64,000 nucleotides of DNA. Origin: Nonomuraea africana. Lineage in GTDB: Bacteria > Actinomycetota > Actinomycetes > Streptosporangiales > Streptosporangiaceae. This document shows positions 59,877 to 64,000 of this stretch, one piece after another. Numbering within the stretch: the first letter of the stretch is position 1; each line of letters begins with the position of its first letter. The notes beneath the pieces are model-generated. The model was not told the DNA's origin. It did no database searches and saw nothing but the letters and a program-made list of their open reading frames with translations. The translations under genes were made by a program, and so were the position numbers. The stretch lies in the NCBI RefSeq assembly GCF_014873535.1, contig NZ_JADBEF010000001.1, positions 4,588,001 to 4,652,000 of the forward strand, given 5' to 3'.

Positions 59877-59913
59877 TTTGCTGGTGGGGGCGATGATAGC
59901 GGTTTTGCAATCG

Positions 59914-60070
59914 TCAGCCCGCCACCGACTCCGCGTAGTGCTCGTCCTCCCACGCATCCACGTTGACGATCTTGTAGCGGACGTGCTTGCCGAACTTCAT
60001 GAATCTCGGGCCGCCGCCGCGCGAGTTCCAGGCGTAGACGGTCATGATGGGCACGCCCAAGCGCTCGTCG
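59914..60070 (-). pseudogene. C-terminal fragment of an excisionase/HTH_17-type DNA-binding protein
   Basis: 'LGVPIMTVYAWNSRGGGPRF' followed by 'MKFGKHVRYKIVNVDAWEDE' is the second half of a MerR-like HTH_17 excisionase as carried by actinomycete integrative elements. The helix preceding it ('A.yLGVp') is replaced by unrelated sequence, so it is truncated at its N-terminus. Longer readings to 60189 in this frame do not restore the family. Fits the recombinase remnant at 62193-62558. Confidence 0.6.
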
Positions 60071-60072
60071 CC

Positions 60073-60159
60073 ACATGCCATCAGGAGCAGATGGGAGGCA
60101 AGGCTGCCATCAACGACGCCATCGAGGCGTACCTGGACGAGCTGGACCTGGAGCAGTAG
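60073..60159 (+). pseudogene. C-terminal fragment of an unidentified protein
   Basis: Plus-strand reading 'QEQMGGKAAINDAIEAYLDE' ending 'LDLEQ' at a TAG (60157-60159). Helical, coding-like composition without a start; it abuts the excisionase fragment head-on, suggesting a recombination joint near 60070. Confidence 0.3.
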
Positions 60160-60251
60160 GCACCGCACGACCCGCGCCCCCGCAGTCACTTACTTACCAG
60201 TCAGGCGTACGGTCCAACTTTGATCGCGACCGGAGTCGCATATGATCAGCC

Positions 60252-61058
60252 CTATTGCGGGACCGCTACGAGGCAAACCTCTTGGTCGGAGTGTCCGAAG
60301 AAGCCAAACTGGCTCATGTTGGGCCGCGGCCCCGGAAGGATATAAACGCCTCGGAAGTTGCGTCCCGAGAATAGTCTCAGTTGCTGCTGAACTGCGGAGG
60401 TGAGGTTGGCCTTTCCAGCGTGAAGTGGACCTTTGATGCGATCGAAAACCTGCTGCGAGAAGAGCCCCGCTTCGACCCACACGTGGGACCATCTCGCGAA
60501 TCCATTCAGCTTGGCCCCTGCCAGGAAGAACTCGATGTCGTACTTGACATTGGCATCGTAGTCGGGCCAGCCTGAGATCCTCACGGTTAGGTTCTGATTG
60601 ATCGTGAGGAAGATTCTTGTGTTGTCGTAGCTCGGGAAGAACGTCCCGTACACGCGAGGCGCTCCCACTCTCGCGATCCGAGTCCCCGCGGCCATGGCGT
60701 CGAACATGGACGCGAACGTAGAAGCAACCTGCTGCCGAAGCGGCACGACGATCTCATTTTGGTCTCGTACGACGACCAGAGAACTCGAGACGACATCATT
60801 GAACGCGTCGCCGAAGTAGGACCAGAACACATCTCCGGGGTTGTTGGCGTTGAGCGCGGCGAACCTTCCGTCGTGGTTGATGTGCTCGAACGCGTATGCG
60901 TGTCCAACATGCCCCCTTCCAAAGAGGCGCATAGAAGAGAACGCGTCGTGCTCGGCACCACCGTACCGGTTCCAGAAGTACCGGAACCCGGTATTGTCGA
61001 TAGTTCGGGAAAACCCGCGGAAGTCTCTGTGCTCGAAGAGCATGCATACGAGCGACAT
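60252..61058 (-). CDS. Unrecognised protein with beta/gamma-crystallin-like ends
   Basis: 268 aa. The N-terminus 'VCMLFEHRDFRGFSRTIDN' plus 'EHDAFSSMRLFG' looks like a beta/gamma-crystallin Greek-key motif with a Ca-binding (N/D)-x-x-S-S loop; the C-terminus 'LRLFSGRNFRGVYILPGP' and 'FGFFGHSDQEVCLVAV' looks like another. The ~120-residue middle ('DQNEIVVPLRQQVASTFASM', 'TFFPSYDNTRIFLTINQNLT') is unassigned. No signal peptide. ATG 61058 has GGAGGAGG upstream, inside the end of the 143-aa gene, 2 nt after that stop. Base composition is clearly lower in GC than the neighbours, a sign of transfer. Confidence 0.75.
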   Translation of the reverse strand: MSLVCMLFEHRDFRGFSRTIDNTGFRYFWNRYGGAEHDAFSSMRLFGRGHVGHAYAFEHINHDGRFAALNANNPGDVFWSYFGDAFNDVVSSSLVVVRDQNEIVVPLRQQVASTFASMFDAMAAGTRIARVGAPRVYGTFFPSYDNTRIFLTINQNLTVRISGWPDYDANVKYDIEFFLAGAKLNGFARWSHVWVEAGLFSQQVFDRIKGPLHAGKANLTSAVQQQLRLFSGRNFRGVYILPGPRPNMSQFGFFGHSDQEVCLVAVPQ

Positions 61059-61060
61059 GG

Positions 61061-61492
61061 CTAATGTCCTCCTCCGTCTGCGTCGCTGCCGTTACAGCTG
61101 AGGCCGACTTCTCCCGTACTCTCTCCGAAGAGTTGCGTCAGAACAAGCGGACGCAAACCGCTGAGCTCCGACTCGCCGAGAAGCGGCTCTGCTGAGACCC
61201 ACAGCCGCAACACTCTCGCCTTTTCCTCCGCAGTTTCTGGCGGTGTGTCTATTGCCTGCTTCAGCTCTTGAAGCACCTTCTGCGCCTCGGTCGCAGCACC
61301 GAGCATGCCCCGCGATCCGATCCAGTACCCCTCGACCTGCGTGGAGGCATCCGGTTGAGGGGAGAGGTCGCTGGCTGACTCGCTACCTTCCGTTGGCATC
61401 ATAAGCAGCAGTTCAGGCGTAAGACTTACGCCTAGCTCCTCGAGCTTGCGGAGCTCCTCACTGCGCGCTGAATGAAGAAAATCGTCACCCAT
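61061..61492 (-). CDS. Hypothetical acidic protein, 143 aa
   Basis: Opens 'MGDDFLHSARSEELRKLEEL', with 'LTPELLLMMPTEGSESASDL' and a helical middle 'MLGAATEAQKVLQELKQAID' plus 'ETAEEKARVLRLWVSAEPLL'. It ends 'LSCNGSDADGGGH'. No family recognised; no transmembrane segment. AGAGGAAAG precedes the ATG at 61492. Coupled to the crystallin-like gene, whose ribosome-binding site lies in its last codons. Confidence 0.65.
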   Translation of the reverse strand: MGDDFLHSARSEELRKLEELGVSLTPELLLMMPTEGSESASDLSPQPDASTQVEGYWIGSRGMLGAATEAQKVLQELKQAIDTPPETAEEKARVLRLWVSAEPLLGESELSGLRPLVLTQLFGESTGEVGLSCNGSDADGGGH

Positions 61493-61510
61493 CCCACTTT
61501 CCTCTCTGTG

Positions 61511-61696
61511 TCATGCAGCTGCTGCTGCAGATGCTTCGGTCACGGGAACCCACGGATCGGCGTAGAGCCGGCCGGTCAGCAGGTGGAGACGGAGTTCTCG
61601 ACCATCCGGTCGGAAATAGCTTGCGTGGCGTAGACACGGCCTGGCATCCCACCCCTTTTTCCTGACACCTTCAGTTAGGTCACGGGTTTGTGTACA
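61511..61696 (-). pseudogene. Fragment of an unidentified protein between the cassette genes
   Basis: Frame open from 61696 to the stop at 61511-61513 with no start codon: 'KKGWDARPCLRHASYFRPDG', 'RELRLHLLTGRLYADPWVPV' and 'TEASAAAAA'. Composition is protein-like and unlike the flanking genes. It overlaps the last 17 nt of the 112-aa gene in another frame, so it may be a frameshifted extension or an older remnant. Confidence 0.35.
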
Positions 61697-62018
61697 TCAA
61701 AGTGAGAGCGACTGGGACCGGTTGGCTTGATTCGACGTTGACCCACGTCGTAATAAAATTTTGCTCGGAGACGATATTATGTACGCTCATTCGAGCGCGA
61801 CCGAGAACGGGTTTGAGAGTATTGGGATTCACCTCTGCAAGGCTGGCCACGACCCTGGTGTCTGGATTGGCCACGTGAACCGGAGCCTTGAGGAGTACCT
61901 GCCCAAGCGCAAAATAAAAGAAGCGACTAGTGTGAACGCTGCCAAATGAATCCAAAGATTCAGGTGCACCTTCGTTGACTTTAGTTGGTTCTACCGTCTC
62001 GATAGTTACAAACCCCAT
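61680..62018 (-). CDS. Hypothetical beta-rich protein, 112 aa
   Basis: 'MGFVTIETVEPTKVNEGAPE' opening; alternating hydrophobic strands 'RFFYFALGQVLLKAPVHVAN', 'TRVVASLAEVNPNT' and 'NFITTWVNVESSQPVPVALT'. No Cys, no signal, no family recognised. AGGAG 7 nt before the ATG at 62018 is a good site. First gene of the three-gene minus-strand cassette. Codon use is AT-richer than the core genes (TAT, AAA, ATA present). Confidence 0.65.
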   Translation of the reverse strand: MGFVTIETVEPTKVNEGAPESLDSFGSVHTSRFFYFALGQVLLKAPVHVANPDTRVVASLAEVNPNTLKPVLGRARMSVHNIVSEQNFITTWVNVESSQPVPVALTLMYTNP

Positions 62019-62119
62019 AAGTCATCTCCTCGTTGAAGTGTGCCGTTACATTGAGTGGTGTGCCCGGCGGGGCGGGCGATAATGCCGGGATGGCATTCAA
62101 CGCTCCACCAAAACTCCTT

Positions 62120-62195
62120 TGTGAGGCGAAGGTCTGCTCGACGACGTAGCGGTGTTTGCCGAGGCCGGAGCCGTGTTCGATGCCGCGGCGGGTTC
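62120..62195 (-). pseudogene. IS5-family transposase C-terminal fragment
   Basis: Minus-strand reading 'RRGIEHGSGLGKHRYVVEQT' + 'FA' matches the IS5/IS1182-like signature R-G-(I/V)-E-H-G-S-G-L-G-x-x-R-W-V-V-E-R-T-F-A, which carries the catalytic Glu. About 25 residues only, cut on both sides. Confidence 0.6.
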
Positions 62196-62558
62196 TGGAA
62201 GCCCGCTCTTGAGCGGGTGGGCGTGATCTCCGGGGATCGGCCGAAGATACCTGGTCGTCGCAACCAGGAGAATCGCAAGCACGGCATGCACGCGCTGCGG
62301 CACTACTTCGCCAGCGTGCTGCTCGATGCTGGCGAGTCCATCAAGGCGTTGGCCGATTACCTCGGACACCAGAACCCTGGATACACGCTGCGGACGTACA
62401 CGCACCTGATGCCCGGCAGCGAGGGCCGGACCCGGAGCGCGATCGACCAGACGTTCAGCCGGGAGGACCCGAAAACCGGAACAGAACCGGACAGCCGTCT
62501 TAACGATCAAGGGATCGGCAGTTCAGCGGCCTGCATATGTCACACCTACGATGTGTGA
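62193..62558 (+). pseudogene. Tyrosine recombinase (integrase) C-terminal fragment
   Basis: 'FWKPALERVGVISGDRPKIP' then 'KHGMHALRHYFASVLLDAGE' (box II H-x-L-R-H), 'SIKALADYLGHQNPGYTLRT' (conserved GH) and the nucleophile Tyr in 'RTYTHLMPGSEGRTRSAID'. About 120 residues remain; the N-terminal arm- and core-binding domains and box I Arg are missing. Related to integrases of actinomycete integrative elements. Its last codons include the right copy of the 16-bp repeat. Confidence 0.85.
62472..62487. repeat. 16-bp direct repeat, right copy
   Basis: AAAACCGGAACAGAAC, identical to 59829-59844, within the recombinase fragment. Confidence 0.55.
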
Positions 62559-62593
62559 TCCGTAACGGCACGTCGGCTCTCGCCGAGCTTCCA

Positions 62594-62639
62594 GAAAGGC
62601 CATCGACCACCCGACGCAGGGCTCGGTCGGTGGCCTTTC
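62594..62639. terminator. Hairpin between the recombinase remnant and the acetyltransferase
   Basis: GAAAGGCCATCGACC / GGTCGGTGGCCTTTC, 15 bp with one mismatch, 16-nt loop; could terminate either side. Confidence 0.6.
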
Positions 62640-62724
62640 GCGTGCGCTCGATCCGCCGCCTTCGCCGGCGCCGCCGAAGGCTACGTCGTCAGAGAGAACG
62701 CGGGCCGCCCCGCCGTCCACGTGG

Positions 62725-63267
62725 TCATCGCTCTGTGACCAGCCGGTACAGCACGTGCCTGCGCAGTGGGCTGCCGGCGGGCACCCGGGGATGGTCGAAG
62801 TCGTCGGCGGGGTCGCGGGTCATGCCCAGACGGCGCATCACGGCCTGGGAGCGCACGTTCGTCATCGCGGTCATGGAGACGATCTCGCCGAGGCCCGCCG
62901 CGCCGAAACCGTGGCCGACGGCCGCGCGGGCGGCCTCGATCGCGTATCCGTGCCCCCATGCGGGACGGGCCAGCCGCCAGCCCACCTCGACGGCCGGGGT
63001 GAAGGCGGCCTCGAACGTCTGGAGCGCCAGCCCGGTGAACCCGATGAAGGCGCCCGTCGAACGCACCTCCAGCGCCCACAGGCCGTAACCGTGCTCGTCG
63101 AAGCCGCGCTCGATGCGATCCACGAGAGCGTCGCTCTCGGCGCGGCTCAGGGTGGCGGGGAAGTGCTCCATCACCTCGGGATCGGCGTTCATCGCGGCGA
63201 AGGGCGCGAGATCCGACTCGCGCCAGCGCCGCATGATCAGCCGATCGGTCTCCATCGCGTCACTCAT
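62725..63267 (-). CDS. GNAT N-acetyltransferase (RimJ/RimL type)
   Basis: 180 aa, acetyltransf_3. 'METDRLIMRRWRESDLAPFA' start, 'VEVGWRLARPAWGHGYAIEA' with the acetyl-CoA loop R-P-x-W-G-x-G-Y-A, 'MTAMTNVRSQAVMRRLGMTR' and the end 'RHVLYRLVTER'. Such enzymes acetylate N-terminal amines or small molecules; the substrate is unknown. ATG 63267 has GGAGAA upstream; ATG 63255 is possible. Confidence 0.9.
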   Translation of the reverse strand: MSDAMETDRLIMRRWRESDLAPFAAMNADPEVMEHFPATLSRAESDALVDRIERGFDEHGYGLWALEVRSTGAFIGFTGLALQTFEAAFTPAVEVGWRLARPAWGHGYAIEAARAAVGHGFGAAGLGEIVSMTAMTNVRSQAVMRRLGMTRDPADDFDHPRVPAGSPLRRHVLYRLVTER

Positions 63268-63619
63268 CCGCCTATTCTCCAGCCCGGCGGAGGTCGCGAG
63301 TCCGGAGAGGGACGGCGGGGACCTCCAGGGCGGCGTGACGGATCGAGGCACGACGAGACGCCCGGCGGGCCCCGGCGAACCGGCCGGAGCCCGACGAGAC
63401 CGCCGACTCCCCCGCGATGACCCCCAGAGGCGACCTGGCCCCTCGGGTCCGACGATACGTCTGGGGGCGTGACCGCCGGACCCCGGACGCCCTCTGGGAA
63501 TCGACGTGACGGCGGGGACCGGAATCCCGCTGGAGGGGCGTGCTTGGACGGGCGGTCACCCGCGACCCACGGTGGCCTAAGTGTGCCTTGCCGTACCAGA
63601 GAGACCAGACAGCAACGGA
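63268..63619. other. GC-rich intergenic stretch with dispersed element
   Basis: No credible gene. Contains short TGACCGCCGGAC/GACGGCGGGGAC-type imperfect repeats and, at its right end, copy 2 of the 95-bp element. Confidence 0.55.
63502..63595. repeat. Dispersed intergenic element, copy 2
   Basis: Aligns with 11209-11303: CGACGTGACGGCGG, CCGGAATCCCGCTGGAGGGG (copy 1: CCGGAGTCCCGCTCGAGTGG), GCGTGCTTGGACGG and CTTGCCGTA. Confidence 0.6.
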
Positions 63620-64000
63620 TCAGGCTGGGCAGGATTCGCCGTATTTGACCACGCCCAGCAGGACGGGTGTGCCGATCAGCGGCTGCCCGGCGGCGGGCGA
63701 CTGGGTGCAGACCTGCCAGGCCGTGTCCCAGAAGACGATGCGCCGCTGACCCGTGAGGTCGGTGATCCTGATGGTGGTACGGCCAGGCAGCGACTGCCTG
63801 GCCACGCGGACGCTCTTGCCCCTCAGCGCGGGCATGAACCCCGGCCGGACCGGCGCCTCCACGCGGGCGGGGCAGCTCTCCTCCACCTTCACCACCGCGA
63901 GCTCGACCGGCCTCTCGGGCCGCGCCGCCCCCGGGGCGGGCCGCTGACGGCACACCTTCCAGTCACGCCGCACGACCACGACGCGCCCCCGCCCGCTGAC
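63620..64000 (-). CDS. PASTA-like repeat protein (5' end outside window)
   Basis: About 126 C-terminal residues. Two related units: 'RVVVVRRDWKVCRQRPAPGA' to 'VVKVEESCPARV', and 'IRITDLTGQRRIVFWDTAWQ' + 'VCTQSPAAG' to 'GVVKYGESCPA' at the stop. The D-x-x-G...W-x-V-C-x-Q-x-P-x-x-G pattern resembles PASTA domains with paired cysteines, typical of secreted or kinase-attached proteins. The gene starts beyond 64000, so signal peptide or kinase domain cannot be checked. Confidence 0.65.
   Translation of the reverse strand, partial: VSGRGRVVVVRRDWKVCRQRPAPGAARPERPVELAVVKVEESCPARVEAPVRPGFMPALRGKSVRVARQSLPGRTTIRITDLTGQRRIVFWDTAWQVCTQSPAAGQPLIGTPVLLGVVKYGESCPA

Noticed and set aside
59914..60189. Intact 91-aa regulator gene
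   Set aside because: Only the C-terminal half matches the excisionase fold; the N-terminal half is antisense to the plus-strand fragment at 60073-60159.

Overview
The window is chromosomal DNA of a very high-GC actinomycete. Gene content and order (bcc-aa3 respiratory genes next to trpD, an adenosine-type kinase, an ErpA-like protein, nadA, pepA, lpdA/sucB, lipB/lipA, an RDD protein and glnA) match the conserved core of Streptomyces/Mycobacterium relatives. The style, with many leaderless starts, DUF3558-like sensor kinases and SUKH paralogues, suggests a Streptosporangiaceae-type organism (inference; no rRNA is present to fix the taxon).

Layout. 0-8.6 kb: a two-component pair, a PH-domain membrane pair, and a minus-strand cluster of one membrane-anchored protein plus two Ser/Thr kinases that share DUF3558-like extracellular domains. 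8.7-10.8 kb: a DnaQ/UvrC-like fusion nuclease and a stand-alone Lrp ligand-binding domain. 10.8-11.5 kb: a repeat-rich non-coding stretch. 11.5-22.5 kb: the respiratory genes (qcrB-qcrA-qcrC-ctaE and ctaF-ctaD-ctaC), interrupted by an atypical receiver protein, trpD, a degenerate histidine kinase and an L,D-transpeptidase. 22.6-28 kb: cysteine desulfurase, TusA-like protein, CBS protein, PfkB kinase, ErpA-like protein, nadA and a SIMPL protein. 28-33.7 kb: a maleylpyruvate-isomerase-like protein, a DUF998-hydrolase fusion and the pspA-pspAA-htpX-pspAB envelope-stress operon. 33.7-41.9 kb: two membrane SUKH paralogues, an aldo/keto reductase, the cobalamin genes cobU-like and cobS, a PIN toxin-antitoxin pair and an ABC ATPase. 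42-44.2 kb: a YtrA/GntR-controlled membrane operon. 44.3-53.4 kb: leucyl aminopeptidase, E3/E2 of the 2-oxoacid dehydrogenase, an epimerase, peptidase E, and lipB/lipA separated by a broken IS605 tnpB. 53.4-59.7 kb: a GH3 glycosidase, DUF4191, a methyltransferase, an RDD protein and glnA. 59.8-62.6 kb: a low-GC island of mobile-element debris and three unrecognised cargo genes. 62.7-64 kb: a GNAT acetyltransferase and a truncated PASTA-like protein.

How the genes work together. The core is aerobic energy and cofactor metabolism: the cytochrome bcc-aa3 branch, lipoate synthesis and attachment (LipB, LipA) beside lipoate-using enzymes (SucB-type E2, LpdA), NAD synthesis (NadA), Fe-S/sulfur handling and cobalamin nucleotide-loop assembly. 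The most unusual observations are these: a recurrent TANNNT box 6-8 nt before 17 start codons (leaderless transcription); a LipB whose catalytic lysine position is alanine; the 59.8-62.6 kb island bounded by a 16-bp direct repeat and carrying a beta/gamma-crystallin-like three-gene cassette; and a 95-bp intergenic element present near both ends of the window.
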